From assembly GCA_007570785.1 (NCBI GenBank), contig ML664199.1, forward strand, positions 15,512,290 through 15,576,289: a DNA stretch of 64,000 nt, read 5' to 3'. Shown here piece by piece: positions 11,889 through 22,885 of the stretch; position 1 is the first letter of the stretch; each line of letters opens with the position of its first letter. Position numbers and translations under genes: made by a program. Below the pieces are notes generated by a model, which saw only the letters and a program-made list of their open reading frames with translations, made no database searches and was not told the origin of the DNA. Source of the stretch: Antilocapra americana (lineage: Eukaryota; Chordata; Mammalia; Artiodactyla; Antilocapridae).

Positions 11889-12832
11889 CAGTTCAGTTCA
11901 GTGGCTTAGCCATGTCCGACTCTTTGCAACCCCATGGACTGCAGTACAACAGGCTTCCCTGTCCATTACCAACTCTGGAAAACTACTCAAACTCATGTCT
12001 ATTGAGTTGGCAATGCCATCCAACGATCTCATCCTCTGTCGTCCCCTTCTCTTCCCACCTTCAATCTTTCCCAGCAGTTGGGTCTTTTCCAAGGAGTCAG
12101 TTCTTCGCATCAGGTGGCCCAAATATTGGAGTTTCAGCTTCAGCATCAGTCCTTCCAATGAATACTGATTTCCTTTAGGATTGAATGGTTGGATCTCCTT
12201 GCAGTCCAAGGGACTCTCAAGAGTCTTCTCCAACACCACAGTTCAAAAGCATCAATTCATCAGCACTCAGTTTTCTTTTATAGTCCAACTCTCACATCCA
12301 TACATGACGACTGGAAAAACCATAGCTTTGACTAGACAAAACTTTGTGGGCAAAGTAATGTCTCTGCTTTTTAATATGCTATCTAGATTGGTCATAGCTT
12401 TTCTTCCAAGGAACAGAATCTTTTAATTTCATGGCTGCAATCACCATCTGCAGTGATTTTGGAATCCCCCAAAATAAAGCCTGTCACTGTTTCCACTATT
12501 TCCCCATCTATTTGCCATGAAGTAATGGGACCCAATGCCATGATCTTCGTTTTCTGAATGTTGAGTTATAACCCAACTTTTTCACTCTTCTCCACCTTCA
12601 TCAAGAGGCTCTTTAGTTCTTCTACACTTTCTGCCATAAGGGTTGTATGTTCTGCATATCGGAGGTTACTTATATTTCTCCTGGCGATCTTGATTCCAGC
12701 TTGTGCTTCATCCAGCCCAGCATTTCACATAAGGTACTCTGCATATAAGTTAAATAGCAGGGTGACAATATACAGCCTTGATGTACTCCTTTCCTTATTT
12801 GGAATCAGTCTGTTGTTCTATGTCCAGTTCTA
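11889..12832 (-). mobile_element. BovB LINE copy 1, 5'-truncated (antisense)
   Basis: Starts with the antisense BovB 3' end (TTCAGTTCAGTGGCTTAGCC, then 'catgtccgactctttgcaac') and runs up into the reverse-transcriptase region, stopping at ATGTCCAGTTCTAAC. On the minus strand the catalytic box reads ...NLRYAEHTTLMAE. The usual YADD is YAEH, so both catalytic aspartates are gone, and other frame breaks are present. Inserted within the 3' UTR of the host L1. Confidence 0.92.
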
Positions 12833-12857
12833 ACTGTACAGTAAAGTCATTCAGTTA

Positions 12858-12880
12858 ATATATATATATATATATATATT
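12858..12880. repeat. (TA)n tract in L1 3' UTR
   Basis: About eleven TA units directly after the L1 block GTCATTCAGTTA. L1 3' ends of this type commonly carry such a tract here. Confidence 0.85.
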
Positions 12881-13253
12881 TCAGAGTCTTTTCCATTATA
12901 GTTTATTATAAGATACTGAATATAGTTCCCTGTACTATTATATAGTAGGTCCTTGTTTATGTATTTTACATATAGTAGTTTGTACTGGTTAATCCCCAAA
13001 TTCTAGTTTACTGCCCCCACAGATTTCTCCTTTGGTAACCATATGTTACCACAACTCTATTTCTGTGAGTCCATTTCTGTTTGTTTTAAAAAAAAAATCA
13101 TTTGTATCATTTTTTCTGTATTTCACATGTAAGTGATTTGACATTTGTGTTTGATTTACTTAGTATGATCATCTCTAGGTCCATCCATATTGCTGCAAAT
13201 GGCAATATTTTATTCAATTTTATGGCTGAGCAACACTTTATTGTATATGTATT

Positions 13254-13284
13254 TGTGTGTGTGTGTGTGTGTGTGTACACACAC
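13254..13284. repeat. (GT)n microsatellite at an insertion boundary
   Basis: Twelve GT units followed by ACACACAC, at the junction between host L1 piece B and BovB copy 2. A similar ACACATACACAC reappears beyond BovB at 15,719-15,730, so the repeat marks the split target site. Confidence 0.85.
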
Positions 13285-13973
13285 TGTTCAGTTGCTAGGC
13301 TGTGTCCAACTCTTTGTGACACCATGAACTGCAGCACACCAGGCTTCTCTGTCCATCACTAACTCCCTGAGTTTGCTCAAACTCATGTCCATTGAGTCAG
13401 TGATCCCATCCAACCATCTCATCCTCTGTAAACCCCTTCTCTTGCCTTCAATTTTCCCCAGCTTCAGAGTGTTTTCCAGTGACTCAGCTGTTCACATCAG
13501 CTGGCCAAAGTACTGGAGCTTCAGCTTCAGCATCAGTCCTTCCAATGACTATTCAGGGTTGATTTTCTTTAGGACTGACCAGTTTGATCTCCTTGCTGTC
13601 CAAAGGGTTCTCAAGAGTCTTATCCGGCACCACAGTTCAGAAGCATCAATTCTACAAGGCTCAGCCTTCTTTATGCTCCAACTCTCACATCCATACATGA
13701 CTACTGGAGAAACCATAGCTTTGGCTATACGGACCTTTTTCAGCAAGTGATGTCTCCTCTTTTTAATATACTGTATAGATTTTTCATCGCTATTCTTTCA
13801 AGGAGCAAACATTTTCTAATTTCATGGCTGTAGTCACAGTCTGTATTGATTTTACAGCCCAATAAAATGAAATCTGACACTGTTTCCACATTTTACCCAT
13901 CTGTTTGCCAAGAAGTGATAGAACCAGGTGTTATGACCTTAGTTTTTCAATGTTGAATTTTAAGCCAGCCTTT

Positions 13974-14427
13974 TCACTCTTCCTGTACCTTCATCAAGAA
14001 GCTTTTTAGTTCCTCTTCACCTTCTGCCATTAAACTGGTATCATCTGCATATCTGAGATTGTTGATATTTTTCCCCGCAATCTTGATTCCAGCTTGTGGT
14101 TCATCCAGCTTGGCATTTTGCATGATGAACTCTGCGTATAAGTTAGATAACCAGGGTGACAATATACAGCCTTGACATACTCCTTTCCCTTTTTTAAGCC
14201 AGTCTATTTGTTGTTCCATGTGTGGTTCTAACTCTTGCTTCTTGTCCTGCACACAGATTTCTCAGGAGGCAGGTAAGGTGATCTGGTATTTCCATCTCTT
14301 GAAGAATATTCCAGAGTTTGTTGTGATCCACACAGTCAAAGGCTTTAGCATAGTCAATGAAGCAGAAGTAGAATTTTTTTTTTTTGGAATTCCTTGGTTT
14401 TTCTATGACCCTATAAATGTTGGCCAA
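13974..14427 (-). pseudogene. BovB reverse transcriptase remnant
   Basis: Two overlapping minus-strand frames carry consecutive RT blocks, so at least one frameshift lies in 14,194-14,252. The upstream frame (14,194-14,427, 77 codons) has FIDYAKAFDCVDH, the first catalytic-Asp block (residues 23-35). The downstream frame (13,974-14,252, 92 codons) has GVCQGCILSP (residues 24-33) and the YADD box (residues 68-71) followed by TSLMAEGEEEL. In the RTE family this enzyme copies its own RNA at the nicked target and also mobilises BovA-type SINEs. Here it is a fragment with no start, no endonuclease in frame and breaks on both sides, so no product is expected. Confidence 0.9.
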
Positions 14428-14957
14428 TTTGATCTCTGGTTCCTATGCCTTTTCTAAATCTAGCTTGTGTATCAGGAAGTTTTCAATTTACATATTGCTG
14501 AAGCCTAGCTTGAAGGATTTTTGAGCATATTCTTGCTGGCATGTGGAATGAGTGCAGTTGTATAGTAATTTGAACATTCTTTGGCATTGCTTTTGTTTGA
14601 AATTGAAATAAAAGCTGCCCTTTTGGAATCCTGTAGCTACTGCTCAGTTTTCTGAATTTGCTGGCATATTGAGTGCAGTGCTTTAACAGCATCGTCTTTT
14701 AAGATTTGAAATAGCTCAGCTGGAATTCCATCACCTCCACTAGCTTTGATCCTAGTGATGCTTCCTAAGGCCCACTTGAATTCACACTCCAGGATGTCTG
14801 TCCCTATGTGAGTGACAACATCATTGTGGTTATCTGGGTCATTAAGAGCTTTTTTGTGCAGTTCTTCTGTGTATTCTTGTCACCTTTTCTTATCTCTTCT
14901 GCTTCGGTTAGGCAATTGCCATTTTTGTCCTTTATTTTGCCCATCTTTATATGAAAT

Positions 14958-15271
14958 GGGCTTCCCTGATAGCTCGGTTGGTAAAGAATCCACCTGCAAT
15001 ACGGGAGATCCTGGTTTGATTCCTGAGTTGGGAAGATCCCCTGGAGAAGGGATAGGCTACCCACTCTAGTATTCTTGGGCTTCCCTTTTGCCTCAGCTGG
15101 TAAAGAATCTGCCTGCAATGCAGGAGACCTGGGTTCAATTCCTGGGTTGGAAAGATCCTCTGGAGAAGGGGAAGGCCACCCACTATAGTATTCTGGCCTG
15201 GAGAATTCCAAGGACTGTATAGTCCATTGGGTTGCAAAGAGTTGGACACGACTGAGTGACTTTCATTTTGA
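14958..15271 (+). mobile_element. Dimeric Bov-tA SINE with perfect 12-bp target duplication
   Basis: Two SINE heads lie in tandem. The first (GGCTTCCCTGATAGCTCGGT...) stops at CTCTAGTATTCTT. The second (GGGCTTCCCTTTTGCCTCAG...) runs to a full body ending GACACGACTGAGTGAC and a TTTCATTTTGA tail. TTTATATGAAAT occurs at 14,946-14,957 and again at 15,272-15,283, a perfect target duplication that shows both heads inserted as one unit. The insertion is inside BovB copy 2 and is therefore younger than it. The copy at 60.86 kb belongs to the same dimer-type subfamily. Confidence 0.95.
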
Positions 15272-15897
15272 TTTATATGAAATGTTCCCTTGGTATCTCC
15301 AATTTTCTAGAAGAGATCTCTAGTCTTTCCCATTCTGTTGTTTTCCTCTGTTTCATGGCATTGTTCACTTAAGAAGGCTTTCTTATATCTGTTATTCCCG
15401 GGAACTCTGCATTCAGTTGGGTATATCTTTCCCTTACTCTGTTGCCTTTAGCTTCTCTTCTTTTCTCAGCTAATTGTAAGGCCTCCTCAGATAACCACTT
15501 TGCCTTCTTGCATTTTTCTTGGGGATGGTTTTGGTCATCCCCTCATGTGCAATGTTATGAACCTCTGCCCATAGTTCTTCAGGCACTCTGTCTTACCAGA
15601 TCCTGTCCCTTGAATCTATTCATCACCCCCGCTGTATAATCATAAAGGATTTGATTCAGGTTATACCTGAAATGGCCTAGTGGTTTTCCATACTTCAGTT
15701 TGAGCCTGTGAAGATATATACACATACACACTACATCTTCTTTTTCCATTCATCTATCAGCGGACACTTAGGTTGCAGTAATGTCTTGGCTACCATAAAT
15801 AGTGCTACTATGAACATTGGAGTATATGTATCTTTCTGATTTAGAGTTTTCTTCTTTTATTGGATATGGACTCAGGGATGGAATTGCTGGATCATAT

Positions 15898-16425
15898 AAA
15901 GCTATGACCAACCTCGAGAGCATAGTAAAAAGCAGAGTTATTCCTTTGCAAACAAAGGTCCGTCTAGTCAAAGCTATGGTTTTTCCAGTAGTCATGTATG
16001 GATGAGAGAGTTGGACTATAAAGAAAGCTGAGCATCAAAGAATTGATGCTTTTGAACTGTGGTGTTGGAAAGACTCTTGAGAGTCCCTTGGACCACAAGG
16101 AGATCCAACCAGTGAATCCTAAAGAAAATCAGTCCTGAATATTCTTTGGAAGGACTGATGCTGAAGCCGAAACTCTAATATTTTGGCCACTTGATGTGAA
16201 GAACTAACTGATTTGAAAAGACCCTGATGCTGGGAAAGATTGAAGGCGGGAGGAGAAGGGGACAACAGAGGGATGAGATGGTTAGATGGCATCACCAACT
16301 AGATGGACATGAGTTTGAGTAAGCTCTGGGGATGGTGATGGACAGGGAAGCCTGGCATGCTTCAGTCCATAGGGTTGCAAAGAGTTGGACACGACTGAGC
16401 AACTGAACTGAACTGATAAAGAATC
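15898..16425 (+). mobile_element. BovB LINE copy 3, 3' end (sense)
   Basis: Sense BovB from AAAGCTATGACCAACCTCGA to the typical end GACTGAGCAACTGAACTGAA. Opposite in orientation to copies 1 and 2 and located between pieces C and D of the host L1. 5' truncated to about 530 bases, downstream of the RT region. Only a short interrupted frame of the C-terminal BovB protein remains (an in-frame stop after VVMYG near 16,003). Confidence 0.92.
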
Positions 16426-16596
16426 TGACTGTAATACAGGATACATGGAAGACTAGGTTTGATTGCTGAGTCAGGAAGATTCCCTGGAGAAGGAAACTGC
16501 AACACACTCCAGTATTCTTTGCTGAAAAATCCCATGGACAGAGGAGGCTGGTGGGGTCACAAAGAGTCAGACATGACTGAGCAACTAAACACACAT
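16426..16596 (+). mobile_element. 5'-truncated Bov-tA SINE
   Basis: Begins within the head at TAAAGAATCTGACTGTAATA, directly after the BovB copy 3 tail, and ends GACATGACTGAGCAACTAAA. The tRNA-derived A-box is missing. Host L1 resumes immediately after. Confidence 0.88.
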
Positions 16597-16890
16597 AGGT
16601 GGTAACTCTATTTTTAGTTTTTAAAGTATTCTCCAAGGTGCTTTCCATAGTGACTACACCAATTTACATTCCCATCAACAGTGTAGGAGGCTTCCCTTTT
16701 CTCCACACACTCTCCAAGATTTTTATTAATATTTCTAGAGTTTTGGGTAATGGCCACTCTGAGCAGTGTGAGGTGATGCCTCATTGTCATTTTAATTTAT
16801 ATTTCTCTAATAATTAGAGATGCTGAACATCTTTTTATGTGCCTATTGACCATTTCTATGTCTTCTTTGAAGAAATCTATTTAATCTTCT

Positions 16891-17080
16891 GCCTATTTTT
16901 TTTTATTTTTAATTTTTGCAACGTGGTGTTGGTTTCTGCCACTACCATATAACAACAGGAATCAGCTGTAAATTTACATGCAGTCCCTCCCTCCTGAGCC
17001 TCCTTCCCCTCTTCCCATCCCATCTCTCCAGGTCATCACAGAGCACCAGACTGGGCTCCCTGTGTTACACAACTTATCAC
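16891..17080 (-). mobile_element. Younger L1 3' end nested in old L1
   Basis: Antisense ruminant L1 3' UTR (GTTGGTTTCTGCCACTACCA, 'gtccctccctcctgagcctcc', GTCATCACAGAGCACCAGAC, CTCCCTGTGTTACACAACTT). It is flanked by GCCTATTTTT on the left and GCTCATTTTT on the right, a probable short target duplication. Without it, old L1 pieces D and E join cleanly at ...CTATTTTTTGATTG. Confidence 0.8.
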
Positions 17081-17295
17081 AAGCTCATTTTTGATTGAGG
17101 TGTTTTTTGTTAGTTTGTTTGATATTGAACTATATGAGACATTTATGTATTTTGGAAAGGTATCCCTTGTTTATTGGATCGTTTGTAAACATGCTCTCTT
17201 ATTCCACCCATTTTCTCATTTTGTTTATGATTTACTTTGCTATGCAAAAGCTTTTAAGTTTGATTTGGTCCCATTTGAAATAAACACTATTTTGA

Positions 17296-17822
17296 GTGAC
17301 TGCTTTGTGTAAGGTGCTGTGATAGATACTCTGATTTGATTTTTATGAATTCTTATTGTAGTTTTACATTCAAATTCAGATTTGCCTTATGTTAACTGAA
17401 TACTAACTATTGGGGCTTTGAATTCCTTATTCTTGTTATTCTTTCCCTCTATTCCAGGAAGATAATTTTTCATAAAATACAGCAAGATAGCATGGATTGA
17501 AAGTAAGCCTACAGAAGGAAAATGTGAATTGGTGCACAGTGGAGACAGGGATTGAAATGAAAATGGGAGTGCAAAATGTAGAGCTATAACATGCTTCTAA
17601 ACATTCTAAGAAAATCTTGCCAGTCAGACTATGCTCAATGTCATGTGATTTAAACAAAGCAATTACCAGTATACAGTAAAACTGTTCTCAGAATTTAGAA
17701 AGGTGTTCTCGAAATCAAATAATGGTCTCAGCAATATCCTTACAATAGGTATAACAGTGTTTCACATCTTTATTTTGCTCACTCTAGGTAATTTTGCAAA
17801 CATTATCTTTATAATCGCACTT
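17296..17822. other. Non-coding DNA, no gene seen
   Basis: AT-rich, no repeat recognised, no convincing frame. Confidence 0.4.
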
Positions 17823-18765
17823 TGAGTATTCATTGAACAAGTATTTGTTCAGCATGCATTATGCTTATGCAACTGTTTTAGATTCTGAGCATATACAATG
17901 CTAGTTACATAGGATCATTCTCATAAAGAATTAGATTCTGATGGAATAAAGCAATTGATACACAGGCAAATAAATACTATAATCGTAAGTAATTTAACTC
18001 ATGTAAATTCTATGACGGAAAAAATACAATTTAACATATTAGGTGACTCCTGGGGTTGAGGGGGGCTAAAGTTGATTGTAGAGTAGGTAGTGTGGAAACA
18101 CCTTAGAGGAGATGATATTTTAGTAAGAAAATCCAGACATAGAAAATCCCAAGAGTGCTCCAAGCAGAGAGAACTGAGTGCAGAGGTCTTAAGTGAAAAA
18201 GTGAAGTTGCTAAGCCGTGTCCAACTCTTTGCAACCCCATGGACCATAGCCTACCAGGCTCCTCTGTCCATGGGATTCTCCAGGCAAGGGTACTAGAATG
18301 GGTTGCCATTTCTTTCTCCAGGGGATCTTCCCAACCCAGGGATCAAACCCCAGTCTCCCTCATTGCAGGCAGATGCTTTACCATCTGAGCCACCAGGGAA
18401 GCCTGTGGAGGTCTTAGAATAGGAATTAAATTCCAGGAACTGAAAGACCCGTAGTTGAACCATAGTGACTGATAAAGCCAGAGAGCTAAGTCAGAGTAGG
18501 GAGTTTGGATTTTATTCTAAATGCAGTGGAAAACATTGGATTTTACACAGGGAAGGGGATTGATTTAATCTGAATTTTTTGAGAAGTTCACATTAACTTC
18601 TAAGTGGAAAGTTGAAACAGGGAGAGGGAGCATGTGTGGCTAATATAGAAGCCGAGAAATTACTTAAGAGGCTTTTGTGGAGATGGACACAAATTATAAT
18701 GGTGATGTAAACTAGATAAGAATGAGAAAGAGAAAAGTTGATGAATTGGAGGTATATATGAAAGT
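17823..18765 (-). repeat. L2 LINE fragment (antisense), split by a SINE
   Basis: Starts with the antisense L2 3' end (AGTATTCATTGAACAAGTAT). It continues past the SINE with TAGGGAGTTTGGATTTTATT, AAAACATTGGATTTTACACA and 'gaaggggattgatttaatctg', the expected antisense L2 order. Ancient and diverged; about 720 bases once the SINE is removed. Confidence 0.7.
18192..18407 (-). mobile_element. Bov-tA SINE inside L2, 9-bp target duplication
   Basis: Antisense Bov-tA from the GTGTCCAACTCTTTGCAACC block to TGAGCCACCAGGGAAGCCTG. GAGGTCTTA is present at 18,183-18,191 and at 18,408-18,416, a perfect duplication. Confidence 0.95.
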
Positions 18766-21040
18766 TTTCTATAATCCTCTTTTTATACTTTAGAAAACTG
18801 ATGTTCAGAGGAGCTAAAAATTTATGTAAAAACATAACGGAAGAGTTTAAACATAGGTATTTTGTCTTGAAGTCTGTTGAACTGCTGTTTTAAGTGGGTG
18901 GTTTTTATACAGTTAAAGAATTATTTAAATATCGCATTCTCACTGATGCTTCCATTAAGTAAACATTTCAACTGGCTTAATCATACCTCCATTCAGTCTT
19001 CTCTTTTGTCATTTTTTAGCTTTTTTCCATTTTTGCCTACTTTTGAAAAATAATGTCCATAATTGAAAGAAAATTAACGATGTTGTGTTACCATATCAAA
19101 GAAATGACTTCCTAGCTCTAAAATTACTTCCTCCTTAGAAGACTACAGAGTTAGACATGGTATCACTCTTGCTGAATCTGGAAATGCTTCTTTTAAATAG
19201 AAATCTGTGTGTATTTGATGTTCAAATCTCCTCAATAATAAACATTGAACATCTACTATCTGTATGGATATTCTTCCATTGATGATTCATAATATTAAAA
19301 TATCACATAACTTGTAGAGCAGCAATGAGTAGGCTGACCAATCCAAGACTATACCTCAGAAGATCATTTGGGCACTTTTTTCTGAAACTGGGTTTGCAAT
19401 AACTTAAAAGATGATTTTCTTAGCAAGTAGTTTCTTTACTTGATAAAAATCATAACAATTTTAACATATATAAAATCTATCACATGGTAGCAATAGGGAA
19501 ATACAGAAAGGAGGTGGGATTTTTCTACATTGGGTGGCATAGCCTCTACTGCATGGGACTTTGTCTAATATCTATTTAAAGCAAAGTGAGGAGGAAAGAT
19601 GGTAGGTGAAGTTTTGTGCAGTTTTACCTTTTGATTGACTTTTCCATTATGTTTACATCATCATACAAAAAAAATGCTTTGGAAATAAGAATAAGAAATT
19701 GAACTTCAGATATATTGTTATAAATTATTCCTTATATCCATAGTTTTAAAGTCACTATAGCCTAATGGGGTTAGTAAAGCATCTTATACCTCAACCCTGC
19801 TTCAGAAAATTTTACAGATCATTCACACTTATGTAAAATCATTTTTTATAGTTTTACTATCTCCCTGACTTCTGAAATAAATTACCTTCTTGGCTTTATC
19901 CCATTAATGGCAGCAAGAATTCTCTTAGTGTCTTACCCTTGAAATCTCAGTGGCATTTTTTCATTGTTTTCCTCTTCATGGTTATTATCTGCTACATATT
20001 AATTTTAATACACTCTGCCCTTCAATTGTTAAATTATGTCCCTATCTCCATTCTCTGCTTCTTATATTCCCATAGTTCTAGCTCTGACTTTTATTATTTC
20101 TTAACTGTGATATTCTCACAGTTTTCTAATTAAAAAAAAAGATGAAAACATAATCAATTCCAAATTAAGGATTACATACAACCATCTCTCTGAATTAGAG
20201 AGTGATTATCATTAAATTCAAGACCAATAGGAAAGGATAGAAGCAATCATTGGCAGGCTCTGCTATATTTTGACTGAGCCAACCTGCTTTCCAGCAAAAC
20301 AAGGTCTGTTACAAACAGGAAATTCAGTCAGTAATCCCCTGTTCTCTGGAGTTATTTTTTTTAGCATAATCAGAATAGTTTTTCTCTATCCTTCAGACCA
20401 TATGTATATCAAACTTCCAGAAAAGAAATGGGCAGGTAGTTGAGGTAAGAATTAGTCTGAACCCTTGCATGCTAGTATGAGTCTTTCTCTCAAATTGAGA
20501 TCTGTCATAGCTAAGATAAGAAGAACCTTGGAAGGAGGACATTATTGGGATTTTCAGTTTTAATGAACTTGGCATATTGAGCTAGTCAGAAAGATGTTCA
20601 TTGAGAATACTGGATGATCCCATATTGGTCCAGCAAAGCCACACTTTTGGTACCAAATTATTCAGGTACATTCAGTACTTATAAACTTACCATCTTACTG
20701 TAGACAATGATTAGCATTGGCATCTCACAAGACAGAGCATTTGGACATGAAGAGCAGGGTCTTGCCAAACCATAAGTGCCAGCCCTTCCAACTCATCTAC
20801 ATGATATTCATGAAAGTGGGGCCTTATTGCTTAGGCAATGGCTTTCCTTAATTACCTGTTCCTCACTGCTCAAAAGTCTTCTCTAGAGTACTTCTTACTT
20901 TATTGCAAGTCAGCACCTAGAATACTTGGACTTGGTAAAGTGCTGGTTTCTGTACATGAACTTCAACAGATGGATAGAAGTCAAGCAAGCATACTTACCA
21001 TTTCTATTCTGCTTTTTAATTTTTAACAATTTCTGCATAC
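18766..21040. other. AT-rich non-coding DNA, no gene seen
   Basis: No repeat family recognised over about 2.3 kb. All open frames are 64 codons or shorter and lack domains. A candidate unique block. Confidence 0.45.
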
Positions 21041-21531
21041 AAGGTTGTTTTCAGCTGTCCAGTCATGTCCTACTCTTTGCGACCCCATGGACTGCAGCAT
21101 GCAGGCCTCACTGTCCCTTACCATCTCCCAAAGTTTGCCAAGTTCCTGTATAAAGCTGTGTACAGCTTCTCCACAGTTGGTTACAGAGGAGAGAATGGCA
21201 AACCACCCCAGTATACTTGCTATAAGAACCTCATGAACTGTACAAAAAGACAAAAAAGATATGATACCGAAAGATGAGTCCTCCAGGTTAGAAGGTGTCC
21301 AATATACTACTGGGGATGAGGGGAGGACAACTACTAATAGCCCCAGAAAGAATAAAGTGTTTGGGCTAAAACAGAAATGACACTCACTTGTGGATTTGTC
21401 TGATGATGAAAGTAAAATCTGATGCTGCAAAGAACAGTATTGCATAGGAACCTGGATGTTAGATCCATGAATCAAGCTAATTTGGAAGTGGTCAAACATG
21501 ACATGGTAAGAATAAACATCGACATCTTCAG

Positions 21532-22370
21532 TCAGTCAGTTCAGTCTCTCAGTCGTGTCCGACTCTTTGTGACCCCATGAATCACAGCACACCAGGCCTC
21601 CCTGTCCATCACTAACTCCCAGAGTCTACCCAAACCCATGTCCATCTAGCCATCTCATCCTCTGTCATCCTCTTCTCTTCCTGCCCTCAATCCTTCTCAG
21701 CATTAGGGTTTTTTCCAATGAGTCAGATCTTCGCATGAGGTCGCCAAAGTATTGGAATTTCAGCTTCAACATCAGTCCTTCCAATGAATATTTAGGAATG
21801 ATCTCCTTTAGGATGGATTGGTTGGATCTTCTTGCAGTCCGAGGCACTCTCAAGAGTCTTCTCCAACACCACAGTTTGAAAGCATCAATTCTTCAGTGCT
21901 CAGCTTTCTTCACCGTCCAACTCTCACATCCATACATGAGTACTGGAAAATCCATAGCCTTGACTAGATGGACTTTGTTGGCAAAGTAATGTCTCTGCTT
22001 TTCAATATGCTGTCTAGGTTGGTCATAACCTTCCTTCCCAGGAGTAAGCGTCTTTTAATTTCATGGCTGCAATCACCATCTGCAGTGATTTTGGAGCCCC
22101 AAAAAACTAAAGCCTGACACTGTTTCCACGGTTTCCCCATCTATTTGCCATGAAGTGATGGGACCAGATGCCATGATCTTAGTTTTCTGAATGTTGAGCT
22201 TTAAGCCAACTTTTTCATGCTCCTCTTTCACTTTCATCAAGAGGCTTTTTAGTTCCTTTTCACTTTCTGCCATAAGGGTGGTGTCATCTGCATATTTGAG
22301 GTTATTGATGTTTCTTCTGGCAATCTTGATTCCAGCTTGTACTTCCCTCCAGTCCAGCAACGTCTTAAGA
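21532..22370 (-). mobile_element. BovB LINE 3' portion nested in BovB (antisense)
   Basis: Antisense BovB 3' end (TCAGTCAGTTCAGTCTCTCA) through to the RT YADD region (ATTCCAGCTTGTACTTCCCT). The host resumes on both sides with an imperfect duplication, CGACATCTT on the left and CAACGTCTT on the right. That is consistent with target-primed insertion into the older sense BovB. Confidence 0.9.
22073..22360 (-). pseudogene. BovB reverse transcriptase C-terminal remnant
   Basis: A 95-codon minus-strand frame from the 5'-truncated nested BovB. It carries NNLKYADDTTLMAESEKEL, in which the YADD catalytic box (residues 23-26) is intact, then KLNIQKTKIMASG and SFSFLG. The first seven or so residues come from the truncation boundary, so there is no genuine start. 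The preceding catalytic blocks were lost on insertion, so no active enzyme is possible. Confidence 0.88.
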
Positions 22371-22371
22371 A

Positions 22372-22885
22372 TCAGTAACTAAAATGGATGGGAATGGGCA
22401 AATTTAATTCAGATGACCATTATTTCTACAAATGTGGGCCAGAATCCCATAGAAGAAATGGAGTAGTTCTTATAATAATAAAAAAAAGTCTGAAATGCAG
22501 TACTTGGGTGTGATCTCAATAATGACAGAATGATCTCAGTTCATTTCCAAGGCAAGGCATTCAACTTCACAGTAATTCAAGACTATGCCCCTACCACCAA
22601 TGCTGCAGAAGCTAAAGTTAATTAGTTCTATGAATACCTAGAAGACTCCTAGAACTAACACCAAAAAAAAATGGTGTTCTATTCATCATCGGTGATTGGA
22701 ATGCAAAAGTAGGAAGTCAAGAGATACCTGGCATAACAGCAAGTTTGGCCTTGGAGAATAAAAGGAAGTAGGTCAAAGGCTAATTGAATTCTGCCAAGAG
22801 AAGGAATTAGTGATAGCAAATACCATTTTTCAACAACTTAAGAGACAACTGTGCACATGTGAAGATATACACATAAACTTTGCAA
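22372..22885 (+). pseudogene. BovB endonuclease remnant
   Basis: The plus strand encodes broken pieces of the apurinic-type endonuclease of RTE LINEs. The clearest is FIIGDWNAKVGSQ at 22,682-22,720, containing the conserved GDWNA box. A later piece reads GQRLIEFCQEKELVIANTIFQQ in another frame. Several stops and frameshifts separate the pieces. In a live element this domain nicks the target DNA; here the protein is dead. Confidence 0.82.

Larger units (their letters stand above)
13285..15710 (-). mobile_element. BovB LINE copy 2, long 5'-truncated copy (antisense)
   Basis: An almost continuous antisense BovB from its 3' end (GTTCAGTTGCTAGGCTGTGT) through the reverse transcriptase and further 5' to about 15,710 (TGGTTTTCCATACTTCAGTT). 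It is interrupted only by the SINE dimer at 14,958-15,271. About 2.1 kb of BovB remain. The order of RT motifs on the minus strand is correct, but frames shift and stops occur, so it is inactive. It is the longest BovB in the window and sits inside the old L1 at a GT/AC-rich point. Confidence 0.92.
11838..17295 (-). mobile_element. L1 3' portion split into five pieces by nested insertions
   Basis: One antisense L1 can be followed through five pieces. (A) 11,838-11,888, the 3' UTR end; (B) 12,833-13,284, where GTACAGTAAAGTCATTCAGT resumes exactly where A stops; (C) 15,711-15,897, from the ACATCTTCTTTTTCCATTCA block to TTGCTGGATCATATA; (D) 16,597-16,890, from GGTGGTAACTCTATTTTTAG to TTCTGCCTATTTTT; (E) 17,081-17,295, from ATTTTTGATTGAGGTGTTTT to the CAAAAGCTTTTAAGTTTGAT block. 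The pieces are collinear in L1 order and total about 1.2 kb. Between them lie three BovB copies, a Bov-tA dimer inside one of them, a truncated SINE and a younger L1 3' end. The host L1 must be older than all of these. Confidence 0.85.

Noticed and set aside
21023..21499. 158-codon minus-strand frame
   Set aside because: Antisense to the BovB 5' region, with no domain. The true signal is BovB on the plus strand.
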